This document shows positions 16,312 through 25,003 of a stretch of DNA of 64,000 nt, piece by piece. A program made the translations under genes and the position numbers. Source of the stretch: Methylobacter sp. S3L5C (lineage in GTDB: Bacteria; Pseudomonadota; Gammaproteobacteria; Methylococcales; Methylomonadaceae); contig NZ_CP076024.1 in assembly GCF_022788635.1 (NCBI RefSeq), positions 3,697,503-3,761,502 of the forward strand. Direction: 5' to 3'. Position 1 is the first letter of the stretch, and each line of letters opens with the position of its first letter. The notes below the pieces were generated by a model, which worked only from the letters and a program-made list of their open reading frames with translations, did not search any database and was not told the DNA's origin.

Positions 16312-18843
16312 TTAACTTCGGTTTAATTGCTGCTCAAATACGTCTAGCGGCACCGGCTTACCAAATAAATAACCCTGAACAATAGAACACCCGTGACGCT
16401 CTAAGAAAGCACGTTGTTCTTCTGTTTCTACGCCCTCGGCAACCACCTCCATACCTAAATTGGCAGCCATGGCAATAATGGTCTGTACGATCAGGGCATC
16501 GGTAACTTTAACATCAATATTATGTACAAAAGATTGGTCAATTTTTAGCTGGTTAAGCGGCAATTGCGTTAAATAAGCCAGTGATGAGTAACCGGTCCCG
16601 AAATCATCCACAGAAAATTGCACCCCGATTTGTTTAAGCTCATTCATCTTGATGATAGCCTCATCAATATTAACAAGCAGCAAGCTTTCGGTAATTTCAA
16701 GGTTAAGTCGGTCAAACCGGACGTTATATTTTTCCACTAATGCGCCAATCTGCTCAACAAAACCATCTTGATGAAACTGCTGGGCACTGACATTAACGGA
16801 AAGCTGTAAATGTTGCGTTGAAGATCTTTTTGCCCATGATTCCAACTGGGCGCACGCTGTCTCCAGTACCCATTGACCAATCGGCAATATCAACCCGGTC
16901 TCTTCGGCCAACGGGATAAAATTTAGCGGCGAAACCAGGCCTCGCTCTGGATGCTCCCAATGTAGCAGGACCTCGGCACCAATAATCCGGCCGGTATGAT
17001 AAACCTGCATCTGAAAATATAGCTTTAACTGATTTTGTGCCAACGCACAGCGTAAGTCTTTCTCAAGACCGGCGTTGGCAGTTACCACCTCCTGCATGGT
17101 CTTGTCAAAGAAACGCACCGTATTACGACCGGCTGTTTTGGCTTTATACATAGCCATGTCAGCGTGCCCAAGCAGTTCATCAACCGTCTCCAAATTTCGG
17201 TACATGGCGATGCCAATACTGGCAGAACAATGAAATTTGTAGTCATTACCATTGATATTATAGGGTTCGGCAAGTATCTCACGCACCTTTTCACCAACCT
17301 GTCTGGCATAAGTCGCGGCCATATCAGCTTCTGTATTGAGATTTTCCAGTAACACGACAAACTCATCGCCGCCCAAGCGCGCCAAGGTATCCACTTCTCG
17401 AATGGCTTTTCGAAGACGCTGCGCCACTTCAATCAGTAACTGGTCACCGGCATCGTGACCGTGGGTATCATTTAATGTTTTAAATTTATCAATATCCAAA
17501 AACAAAATTGCCCCGTACAACCGACTGCGGCCTGCCGCAATAAGCGCTTGACTCAATCGGTCATGCAACAAGCGACGATTGGGAAGTTTGGTCAGTGGAT
17601 CATAATAAGCCAAGCGATGAATCTCCTCCATCGCTTCCTGATTCTCGATAATACTGGAATAATTACCGACGTAATGCGTCACTCTACCCTCTGGCGTAAT
17701 AACCGCTGAGATGGCCAGCCATTTAGAGTAAACATTACCGTTCTTGTAACGGTTCCAAATCACGCCTTGCCAGTAACCATAATGTTTTAGAGTATCCCAC
17801 ATTGAGTCAAAAAACGCTTTGTCGTGCTGACCGGAATGGAACAGACGAGGATTCTGTCCCAATACCTCTTCTTCGCTATAACCGGTCAGCGTGGTAAACG
17901 CCTTGTTAATACGTAAAATTGTGCCGTCGACATCTGTTACCAGCATCCCCATCTGGGAATCAAAGGCAAGAGCTGCAATTTTCAGCTCCTCTTCAACCTG
18001 CTTGCGTGCAGCCAACTCAGTTAATAATTGCCCGTTTAATTGATTGAGCCGATCATGAATGATGGCATTGTCGATGCGATAGGGTAATTGTTCAAGATAG
18101 TCAGCGCGCTTGACAATATAATCTGCGGCGCCCAACTTAATGGCAGTAACAGCTTCACTATCATTGCCTTGGCCAGTAACCATAATAAACGGAGGTAACG
18201 TAAGGTTTCGGCTTCGTGCCTCTCGCACAAAGTTTAAACCACTCTGATCGGGCATGCGCAGGTCAATTAAAATCAGGTTATAATTATGTGGTTGGGCCAG
18301 ACATTCCAAGGCATCCGCACAATTTTGGACAACATCAATAACAAAATACGGCAACGTTCCTGCAAAATGTGACAGCGTCAGATCAATGTCCATCGACTGA
18401 TGCTCAATATAAAGAATCCGTCGAATATCACTGTCGGCCAGCAAACCCACAGGCTGTTTAAGTTTGTATTCCTTAAGTGCAAGATGCAATATCTCAGGCA
18501 GCATTTTTAAATAATGGTTGTTTTTAGGCAGGTAGTTGATTGCCCCCAACTTTAACGCTTTTACCACCACTTCCTCGTCATGAGCGCCCGTTACCAGTAC
18601 TACTGGCATTTTGATACCCGCGTGAATTAGCCACGTTAACAGCTGTATACCGTCCATATCGGGCAGTCGATAATCCAGTAACAACAAGTCAAAGGTAGCC
18701 TCTTGTAGGCGCTGCTGACACTGCTGCCCGGTGTTGACAATCTCGATTTTAAACTCCGGCGCATACTCCGCCAAACAGGCTTGGGTCAGATCCGCATCCT
18801 GGGGATTGTCTTCGACATAAAGAAGACGGAAGGTGGCTGTCAT
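16312..18843 (-). CDS. REC-REC-PAS-GGDEF-EAL cyclic-di-GMP enzyme
   Basis: 843 residues from ATG 18843, which overlaps the previous stop by 4 bp (ATGA). Order: receiver 1 (about 5-125, phospho-Asp in LLLLDYRLPD), receiver 2 (about 145-265, Asp in LILIDLRMPD but an E-H instead of the usual acidic pair), coiled linker, PAS (about 290-415), GGDEF (about 430-590) and EAL (about 600-840). The cyclase site GGDEF is exact, and an inhibitory RxxD (REVD) sits five residues before it. The phosphodiesterase domain has EVL in place of EAL but keeps NLEITES, DDFGTGYSSL and EGVET. It could both make and degrade c-di-GMP. It is the final gene and so the probable output of the operon. Confidence 0.93.
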   Translation of the reverse strand: MTATFRLLYVEDNPQDADLTQACLAEYAPEFKIEIVNTGQQCQQRLQEATFDLLLLDYRLPDMDGIQLLTWLIHAGIKMPVVLVTGAHDEEVVVKALKLGAINYLPKNNHYLKMLPEILHLALKEYKLKQPVGLLADSDIRRILYIEHQSMDIDLTLSHFAGTLPYFVIDVVQNCADALECLAQPHNYNLILIDLRMPDQSGLNFVREARSRNLTLPPFIMVTGQGNDSEAVTAIKLGAADYIVKRADYLEQLPYRIDNAIIHDRLNQLNGQLLTELAARKQVEEELKIAALAFDSQMGMLVTDVDGTILRINKAFTTLTGYSEEEVLGQNPRLFHSGQHDKAFFDSMWDTLKHYGYWQGVIWNRYKNGNVYSKWLAISAVITPEGRVTHYVGNYSSIIENQEAMEEIHRLAYYDPLTKLPNRRLLHDRLSQALIAAGRSRLYGAILFLDIDKFKTLNDTHGHDAGDQLLIEVAQRLRKAIREVDTLARLGGDEFVVLLENLNTEADMAATYARQVGEKVREILAEPYNINGNDYKFHCSASIGIAMYRNLETVDELLGHADMAMYKAKTAGRNTVRFFDKTMQEVVTANAGLEKDLRCALAQNQLKLYFQMQVYHTGRIIGAEVLLHWEHPERGLVSPLNFIPLAEETGLILPIGQWVLETACAQLESWAKRSSTQHLQLSVNVSAQQFHQDGFVEQIGALVEKYNVRFDRLNLEITESLLLVNIDEAIIKMNELKQIGVQFSVDDFGTGYSSLAYLTQLPLNQLKIDQSFVHNIDVKVTDALIVQTIIAMAANLGMEVVAEGVETEEQRAFLERHGCSIVQGYLFGKPVPLDVFEQQLNRS

Positions 18844-19322
18844 GATTGATTCCTGGCCGGTTCGGGAAAAGGTGGTTGATTTACCTGTAGCCAATAGGCC
18901 TTGATATACTGCATCATTTCGGCAAAGTCCGCGAAGTTTAGCGGCTTGATAATATAGGAATTGGCACCCAACTGATAAGCTCTGGAAATATCAGTGATTT
19001 CGTGTGAGACAGTCAGTACGACAACAGGTATTTGTTTCCAGATGACATCTTGTCTAATCTGGTGCAAGACCTCGAAACCGTCTATTTTTGGCAAGTGCAG
19101 ATCCAGCAACACCAGCGCAGGTAGTTGTAAATCATCCGGAGTCGTGTGGGCATTAATAAATGTCAACGCTTCTTCACCATCCCGACAAATCACTACCGGA
19201 TTATTAATCTGATTTCCCGTAAATGCCTGAAGGGCAAAATCAATGTCCATCGGGTTATCCTCCAATAGCAAAATCGGACGACTCTGAGTGCCAACTAAAC
19301 CACTTTTTGATTGAAAAGTCAT
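18840..19322 (-). CDS. single-domain response regulator (Rcp1-like)
   Basis: 160 residues, a stand-alone receiver domain with acidic pocket LLLEDN, phospho-Asp in ALVLLDLHLPKIDG and switch residues VLTVSHE. Insertions typical of the cyanobacterial phytochrome partner Rcp1 are present (INAHTTPDDLQLP). It has no output domain, so it must act through protein contacts, presumably relaying phosphate between the adjacent kinase and the two-receiver GGDEF-EAL protein. The start codon overlaps the kinase stop by one base (TAATG), and its own stop overlaps the next start (ATGA). Confidence 0.92.
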   Translation of the reverse strand: MTFQSKSGLVGTQSRPILLLEDNPMDIDFALQAFTGNQINNPVVICRDGEEALTFINAHTTPDDLQLPALVLLDLHLPKIDGFEVLHQIRQDVIWKQIPVVVLTVSHEITDISRAYQLGANSYIIKPLNFADFAEMMQYIKAYWLQVNQPPFPEPARNQS

Positions 19323-20701
19323 TACGCAGGACCTTGTTTCGGGTTTCGGGTTTCGGGTTTCGGTAACTCGACATAAAAGGTCGCCCCTAGTCCAGGTTTT
19401 GAATCTGCCCGAATGCTGCCTCCTATTTTATCAAGTATTTTCTTGACAATAGCTAGGCCGGCACCAGTACCTTCAAATTCCTCAGTGCGTACCAGCCGGT
19501 TAAATAAACCATAAATGCGCTCGCTATATTTCATATCAAAGCCGATACCATTGTCACTGACAATAATTCGATAACAGTCTTCCAGCTCCTCTGCCCGAAT
19601 ACTAATGCGCGGAGGATCAGCTTTACCGCTGAATTTTATGGCATTATCGATCAGGTTAGCAAGTACCTGTGTCAAACCACATTCCCACGTGAATAATGTT
19701 ATAAACGGAATGTTTATTGTCACTTCTTCATGCAGCTCGGTAATCATCAAGCTGCGGTCTTTTAATAACTCTTTAACCAGGCTACCCAGATCAACCTCAA
19801 CAAATATCGGGGCAGTTTCAGTATCCATACGCACAAAATTGAGCAGGTCTTCAATTAAATGATCCAGATTACGATTGGCAGAGATAATCTGACTTAGGCA
19901 GAACAAAGCCCGTTCACTCAGTCCTGCTTTGTGCTTGATTGTCAGCTCTTGTGCGTAACCTGTGATACCCCGTAAAGGTGCTTTAAGATCGTGCGCGACT
20001 GTGTAAGCAAAACCTTTCAGCTCTTCATTATGCTTCAAGAGCATTTGCTCTGTTTTTTGCAGTCGTTGGGTTTTATCATCCAACTCGTTATAAAGGGCGA
20101 CGATGCCGATATTGGTTTCAATCAGTTCTTGATTGATGCGTTTCAGCTCTTCATCACGCTGGCGGATCACTTCAAGAGCGGCCAGCAATTCGTGATTTTG
20201 GCTGCGAATTGCTTCCAATGGTGATTCACCGCGCTGCTTAGCCAACGCTTTTTCGATACGTTCCAACGTAGCGTCCATAACCGGTGAGACAGCAGCTGGA
20301 AGCCATTTTCCGAGCGTAACCGTAGTGCCCTGACCCAGCTTACTGTCAATATAAAAATGCTCAGGTAGCAGTCGTTTGCTACCAATGATACCTTGCCCCA
20401 TACCGGTACTTGACGTATAAAAGCCTTCCATAATGGTATCCAGACCTTCAATACCGGGGCCATGATCACGCACGACAATGGCTAACCATTGTGACGGGGC
20501 AATACCTTCAATAGAAAATTCAGCTTCGCCACCCTGCCCATATTGGAGAGCATTACGGGCGATTTCCGAGACAGCTGTTGCGATACGAGCCTGATCCTGC
20601 CGATCAAAACCCAGTATTCCGGCAATAAGCCTCGCTTGCTGTCGCGTTGCAACGACATCCTGATCAAATTTAATATCGGCACGGGCAATGCAAGTACTCA
20701 T
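19322..20701 (-). CDS. histidine kinase with N-terminal RsbT-like ATPase domain
   Basis: 459 residues from ATG 20701. The N-terminal domain (about 1-135) is an RsbT/RsbW-class ATPase fold with EIARNALQYGQGG and DHGPGIEG. A coiled coil follows (about 165-235), then HisKA with phospho-His in FAYTVAHDLKAPLRGI and a C-terminal HATPase with NLIDNAIKFS, DNGIGFD and GTGAGLAIVKK. Two ATP-binding domains in one kinase are unusual and suggest that the first docks on the stressosome or is controlled like RsbT, while the second performs autophosphorylation. No membrane segment. The last codons are made of a 7-bp tandem repeat that could alter the C-terminus. Confidence 0.92.
   Translation of the reverse strand: MSTCIARADIKFDQDVVATRQQARLIAGILGFDRQDQARIATAVSEIARNALQYGQGGEAEFSIEGIAPSQWLAIVVRDHGPGIEGLDTIMEGFYTSSTGMGQGIIGSKRLLPEHFYIDSKLGQGTTVTLGKWLPAAVSPVMDATLERIEKALAKQRGESPLEAIRSQNHELLAALEVIRQRDEELKRINQELIETNIGIVALYNELDDKTQRLQKTEQMLLKHNEELKGFAYTVAHDLKAPLRGITGYAQELTIKHKAGLSERALFCLSQIISANRNLDHLIEDLLNFVRMDTETAPIFVEVDLGSLVKELLKDRSLMITELHEEVTINIPFITLFTWECGLTQVLANLIDNAIKFSGKADPPRISIRAEELEDCYRIIVSDNGIGFDMKYSERIYGLFNRLVRTEEFEGTGAGLAIVKKILDKIGGSIRADSKPGLGATFYVELPKPETRNPKQGPA
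19336..19363. repeat. four exact 7-bp tandem repeats at kinase 3' end
   Basis: Unit GTTTCGG on the plus strand (CCGAAAC in the coding sense), four perfect copies, 28 bp, encoding the PKPETRNPK tail of the kinase. Since 7 is not a multiple of 3, a change in copy number shifts frame just before the TAATG junction. Read directly: with five copies the frame runs ...GTA ATG ACT TTT, in phase with the response regulator. Confidence 0.95.
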
Positions 20702-21732
20702 AATAACACCCTGCATGAGTCAGCCTTGGCGACCACGATGGTACTGTCATCACGCAAGCGCTGATGATCACGAAACAATACCCCGGCAATAAGGCTTGGG
20801 TGTTTCAACGCCAAACCCGGATAATCGGCCAGTGACCAATGGGTCGCAATACCGTCAGAATGCAAAATAAGTAAGGCATTGTTAGTCCAGGGATAGGTAA
20901 AAACATGGATAGTCCTTGCTTCAACCCCTGCAGTGCCATTATTGGAGACCATCTGCCGGGAAGTGTCGCCGGTAATAATAAGCCCGGAGAGGTTACCGAC
21001 GCCTGCATAGCGAACAAGCTGCTCTTTGAGAGCTACCTCGACTACCGACACAGCGGCACCCCGGGTACTTTGCAAATCTGTGTGAATCAGCGACAACATT
21101 ACCTCCGGGCTACGCGGGGCGTATTTTTCAAAAATTGCCACCGCCAGATTAGCGGCAGTTGCCGCATCCGGCCCATGCCCCAAACCATCGGCGAGCATGA
21201 ATAAAATTCTGTCACAACCGGCTTTCATCGCCCATGCATCACCACAGGCTTGTTCCCCTAAAACGGGCAGACACACCGCACCAATAGCCAACAAGAGCAC
21301 CGGCGGCAAGGAAGTTTTATTAGGTAAATCTTTCCAAAGCCGACTCAACACAGCGGTACCTTGGCCGGGAACCGAGAAAATATCGAACACCGAGGATAAC
21401 CGGCGAATGGCACCCAAACCGCCACCCAAACTGCCAGTCGTAGAATGACCATCACGCAAACTTTCACTAATATTGGTAATACCGGGGCCTTTATCAAGCG
21501 AGAGAATATCAATACCGGTAGTACCACCCTCTGTCAACGGACAAAAGATAAGGTCACCGCCAGCACCAGCAGTATGCTTAACCAGATTAGTCGCCAGCTC
21601 AGTCACCAACAATGCAGCTTCACCAGTGCGTACTTCATTAAAATCCAGTTCATGGCAGAGCGAAGTTACCAAGCGCCTCGCCATACCTGTGTCACTGACA
21701 TCTTGGACATGCAACTGTTGAGAGAATATCAT
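20698..21732 (-). CDS. anti-sigma-type ATPase fused to PP2C phosphatase (RsbX-like)
   Basis: 344 residues from ATG 21732 (a GTG at 21735 is adjacent). The N-terminal domain (about 1-135) is an RsbW/RsbT-class HATPase (LLVTELATNLVKHTAGAG and LDKGPGITN). The C-terminal domain (about 145-340) is a SpoIIE/RsbX-type PP2C phosphatase with metal Asp residues in ACGDAW, LADGLGHG, HSDGIATHW and RDDSTIVV. In known stressosomes RsbX dephosphorylates RsbR and RsbS and resets the complex; the fusion would place a kinase-like fold on the same chain. It is coupled to the downstream kinase gene by an ATGA overlap. Confidence 0.9.
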   Translation of the reverse strand: MIFSQQLHVQDVSDTGMARRLVTSLCHELDFNEVRTGEAALLVTELATNLVKHTAGAGGDLIFCPLTEGGTTGIDILSLDKGPGITNISESLRDGHSTTGSLGGGLGAIRRLSSVFDIFSVPGQGTAVLSRLWKDLPNKTSLPPVLLLAIGAVCLPVLGEQACGDAWAMKAGCDRILFMLADGLGHGPDAATAANLAVAIFEKYAPRSPEVMLSLIHTDLQSTRGAAVSVVEVALKEQLVRYAGVGNLSGLIITGDTSRQMVSNNGTAGVEARTIHVFTYPWTNNALLILHSDGIATHWSLADYPGLALKHPSLIAGVLFRDHQRLRDDSTIVVAKADSCRVLL

Positions 21733-21736
21733 CACT

Positions 21737-22141
21737 TTATTTCCACATGGTAATGGTCACGCGCGTACCATAGCCTGGCTCCGACCAAATCTCGAAATCA
21801 TTCACCAGACGCTTGGCACCACCCAAACCCAAGCCCAAGCCTTTACCTGTGGTAAACCCGTCCGTCAACGCTTGATTGATATCGGCTATACCCGGCCCCT
21901 GATCCTCAAATATTACCCGAAAACCTAGCCGGTAAAAATCGTCCAGACATTCCAACCGCGCAAAACCACCACCGCCGTATACCACTATGTTACGACCCAG
22001 TTCACTGGCAGCCGTCACCATTTTAGTCTGCGCTACCAAACCAAAAGCCTGTTCAATCATCCACGCGCGCACGGCTTGACGCACTTTTACCAAGTCATCA
22101 TCAGTATGTAATGGCAGTACTTCACTTTTGATGAGTCTCAT
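21737..22141 (-). CDS. rsbT: RsbT stressosome switch kinase
   Basis: 134 residues, full RsbT length. ATP-binding motifs are ASELGRNIVVYGGGG (N box), EDQGPGI (G1) and TTGKGLGLGLGGAKRL (G2). RsbT phosphorylates RsbS and RsbR in the stressosome and then leaves to bind a downstream partner. No rsbU or sigma-B gene is present here, so its target must differ; the ATPase-bearing proteins encoded next are candidates. The start overlaps the end of rsbS by 20 bp. Confidence 0.92.
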   Translation of the reverse strand: MRLIKSEVLPLHTDDDLVKVRQAVRAWMIEQAFGLVAQTKMVTAASELGRNIVVYGGGGFARLECLDDFYRLGFRVIFEDQGPGIADINQALTDGFTTGKGLGLGLGGAKRLVNDFEIWSEPGYGTRVTITMWK

Positions 22142-22520
22142 GACGGCTACCTTTGTCTCCGGTTAAGTTAACCAGGACTCGGAGCAAGTCTATGCCTTTA
22201 TCTACGTTTAAGGCAGTACGAACATTACTCAACGATAATCCCAGCTCGACAATGGTAATAGCCACCGCTGGTCGCATACCAACGACAACGGTTTCAGCCC
22301 CCAACACGTTCATCATTGATGCAATATTGCCAATCATCCGACCAATAAACGAATCAACAATTTCAAGCGAAGAGATATCAATAAGAACACCTTGAGCACG
22401 AGTTTTGATCAAGTGGATGGTGAGATCATCCTGTAATCTCATCGCCAGTCGATCATGCATATCCACCTGAATACTTACCAGCAGAAATTCACCGACTTTA
22501 ATGATAGGTATATGATCCAT
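22122..22520 (-). CDS. rsbS: RsbS STAS-domain stressosome scaffold protein
   Basis: 132 residues from ATG 22520, preceded by GGAAG. It is a single STAS domain with the RsbS phosphorylation loop DISSLEIVDSFIGRMI, retaining the Ser that RsbT phosphorylates in Bacillus. Together with RsbR it forms the icosahedral core that holds RsbT. The gene is between rsbR (20-bp gap) and rsbT (20-bp overlap), giving the canonical R-S-T order. The longer frame to 22565 overlaps rsbR and is unlikely to be used. Confidence 0.93.
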   Translation of the reverse strand: MDHIPIIKVGEFLLVSIQVDMHDRLAMRLQDDLTIHLIKTRAQGVLIDISSLEIVDSFIGRMIGNIASMMNVLGAETVVVGMRPAVAITIVELGLSLSNVRTALNVDKGIDLLRVLVNLTGDKGSRHETHQK

Positions 22521-22540
22521 AGTAACTTCCCGAGTTTTTA

Positions 22541-23398
22541 CTACGCTGGCTTGTTGATAGTACAACCCATTTGACGAAGCGCATAAGCCAAAGCATCGGC
22601 CAGTGTAGCCTTGGTGACCACATCACTGAACTCCAGGCCAAGATGCACCATCGACTGCGCAATCTGCGGACGAATACCGCTAATAACGCAATTGGCACCC
22701 ATTAACTTCGCAGCAGAAACTGTCTTAAGCAAATGCTGGGCAACCATCGTATCGACCGTGGGGACGCCAGTAATATCAACAATGGCAAAACTGCTACCGG
22801 TATCGACAATACTTTGTAACAAATTTTCCATCACAACCTGAGTACGGACACTATCAAGTGTACCAATAAGCGGCACCGCAAGAATACCCTCCCAAAGCTT
22901 TACCACTGGCGTGGACAACTCAAGCATTTCTGCCTGCTGATGCCTGATAATCTCTTCACGACTCTTTTGATAGACCTCAGTGGTGTAAAGCCCCAACTTA
23001 TCAATAAGTACCGTCGTATTCCATAGCTCATTAGCCAACAATTCGGCATCAGCACCCACCTCCTGCCGAAGACGGGCAAACAGCGGTTGCTTAAGCGAAA
23101 AAACAAAGGTGGCGGTTTCTGAAGGCGAAAAGCCCTGGATAGCGCGACTACGAGAGACGCTAACCAGAAAGTCCAGAACCGGCCTCCACTCAGGCTTGGT
23201 AATGTCAGTAAGGTTACCTATAGAACAGGCGGAGGTAAAAAGCGTGAGAAATTCGATTGATTGCCGACGTAAATCAAGTTCGGAAATTAAATCCTGACGT
23301 GCAGAGAGAGCGGCAAACTGCTCATGCAACCACTCGTCAATGATTTCTTCTTGGTGGTCGAAAATTCTTGTAATGGTGCCTTGTTTATTGGTGGTCAT
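22541..23398 (-). CDS. rsbR: RsbR-type stressosome sensor (RsbRD N-domain + STAS)
   Basis: 285 residues with a good RBS (GGAG 8 bases before ATG). The N-terminal domain (about 1-150) is an all-helical RsbRD-type sensor with IIDEWLHEQ and SRSRAIQGFSPSETATFVFSL. It contains no obvious haem His or flavin motif. The C-terminal STAS domain (about 165-280) keeps the phospho-Thr in VPTVDTMVAQH, while the second Bacillus site (Thr205) is a Ser here (IAQSMVHLGL). It is the first gene of the operon and the presumed stress sensor. The signal is unknown. Confidence 0.92.
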   Translation of the reverse strand: MTTNKQGTITRIFDHQEEIIDEWLHEQFAALSARQDLISELDLRRQSIEFLTLFTSACSIGNLTDITKPEWRPVLDFLVSVSRSRAIQGFSPSETATFVFSLKQPLFARLRQEVGADAELLANELWNTTVLIDKLGLYTTEVYQKSREEIIRHQQAEMLELSTPVVKLWEGILAVPLIGTLDSVRTQVVMENLLQSIVDTGSSFAIVDITGVPTVDTMVAQHLLKTVSAAKLMGANCVISGIRPQIAQSMVHLGLEFSDVVTKATLADALAYALRQMGCTINKPA

Positions 23399-24398
23399 TG
23401 TTTCATCTCCGGTGGTATTGGTTTGAGATGCGTGGTGTTATTAATTGATGGTATCGTTGTAAGCTGATGATTGATTTTATTTTTATGACTGCAATAAAAC
23501 ATGACAGAAATTATTCGCGCATTAAAGCACAATAAAATAGGAAAATAAATACGTACAAATACTTAAATAGAGCAGATATTGATCGACAAGGCTTATTCAA
23601 AAATAAGCTAATGGCTTCTCCAAAATACGCCAATACCTGCAAAAGTTACAACACCAGCAGGACGCCATGTCTAGTGTAACTTCCACTAATATTTTCAGCT
23701 CGGCAGGTAAGGTATGGGGAAAATAGGGAAGTTGCATAGTCAACCACCGTTATTTTTTAATCTATATTTTGGCTCTAGCTGATTTTCGTCAGTAACATTA
23801 TCCAAGCCCTTGGTTAATGCCATGAGATGCAGACAGGAATAGACCACCCAAGCCTGTCCTGGGCTTGTCAAAGGGCTTAGCGTGGTGGCGTTTAGGGCAC
23901 ACAAGTACAGTCTGTGCCGGAAACGCTTGTTCTCGCTTACGCTTGAAAAGCTTTATTCCAACCTACATTTATTAGTCGTTGTATTGCAGGTTATCCAGGA
24001 TCTATAAAGCCAAAACAAGAGAACTTAATGATCGAGTGTGAAGGGAATTTCCCCGGCAGTAATTGCGGTCATTACCGGAAAATTTTGCAAATAAAAATGC
24101 GAATTTGGCAATGTTTAAACATTGATTCCTGTGTTGTTTTTATACAAAAAAACCTGCCGGGCAAGCACTATTTATACGTTGTTTTAACAAGTTGATATTC
24201 TCATGATGAGCTTATCTCTAACCTGAAAACAGGTCGTCAAAAAGGTTGTTGCAAATAAACAACGGGCCAAGCTAACACCGAAAAAAGCACCTAAAGCGCT
24301 AACTAATCTTTATTTAATGAATGCTTAAATTACTTGTTTTGCCTATTTAACGAGAGGATTATCAGCATCGAAATCAAACAAACATTCGGTGATGTCGT
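23399..24398. other. 1-kb spacer upstream of the stressosome operon
   Basis: Contains the likely rsbR promoter on the minus strand. At about 23848-23880 lies CAAGCC-tgtcctg-GGCTTG followed by TCAAAGGGCTT. This is a degenerate form of the GTCCTGAGCTTGTCGAAGG-type REP palindrome common in proteobacteria, enclosed by CCACC and GGTGG arms. Otherwise no open frame with a credible start and RBS is seen, and no tRNA fold. Confidence 0.4.
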
Positions 24399-24527
24399 AT
24401 GAAAATTATAAACATGATGATCTTAACAGCCTCTCTTTTTGCAATAGCGAGTGCGGCTTTTTTCCAACTTTTTCTTCTGGTAATCAATAGACTATTTGGT
24501 CAGCAAAGCTATAGTCGTGGTGCTTAA
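24399..24527 (+). CDS. possible 42-residue single-helix peptide
   Basis: ATG 24399 to TAA 24525-24527. It starts MKIINMMILTASLFAIASA, which looks like a signal peptide or membrane anchor, followed by a second hydrophobic run (FFQLFLLVI) and a basic tail. There is no strong ribosome binding site. It is convergent with ihfB. A genuine gene is possible but unproven. Confidence 0.3.
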   Translation: MKIINMMILTASLFAIASAAFFQLFLLVINRLFGQQSYSRGA

Positions 24528-24547
24528 AGACACGGTTAATGAAGCCT

Positions 24548-24853
24548 TTATTCGGTAATGCCAAATTTATCACTGGCAGCATTAACCCGATCTCGCATTT
24601 CTTTACCGGGTTTAAAGTGAATAGTGACTTTTGCCGGCAAATTAACGGCTTCACCTGATTTAGGATTTCGCGCAACCCGCGCTGGACGCTGACGACAATT
24701 AAAACTACCAAAACCTCTAATTTCAATGCGTTCGCCACTGACCAATGCATTTTCCAACTGCCCTAAAATGACATTAAGTGCTAATTCCACTTCTTTTTTT
24801 TGAAGCTCCGGCAATTTATCATTTAGCACATTTACAAGTTCTGATTTAATCAT
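24548..24853 (-). CDS. ihfB: integration host factor beta subunit
   Basis: 101 residues. DNABII fold with start MIKSELVNVLNDKL, the ERIEIRGFGSF core and the DNA-intercalating arm RPARVARNPKSGEAVNL, which contains the RNP turn. The C-terminal HFKPGKEMRDRVN is typical of IHF-beta rather than HU. It bends DNA as a dimer with IHF-alpha and assists sigma-54 promoters, recombination and replication. It is a monocistronic minus-strand gene. Confidence 0.92.
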   Translation of the reverse strand: MIKSELVNVLNDKLPELQKKEVELALNVILGQLENALVSGERIEIRGFGSFNCRQRPARVARNPKSGEAVNLPAKVTIHFKPGKEMRDRVNAASDKFGITE

Positions 24854-25003
24854 AATTTACCTCACTTATTCATTGGAGGGGTATTCTAGCAGATTAAAGC
24901 AATAGTCATTAACACCTCTTATAAAACAATCTGTTATTTCTTTAACTTGCTTACAACTGATAATCAACTATTAGGCAATATCCAATAATGTTTAGCCGAT
25001 GTC

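Noticed and set aside
23840-23900. tRNA-like or riboswitch-like fold
   Set aside because: Stem lengths and conserved positions do not match tRNA; better explained as a degenerate REP palindrome.
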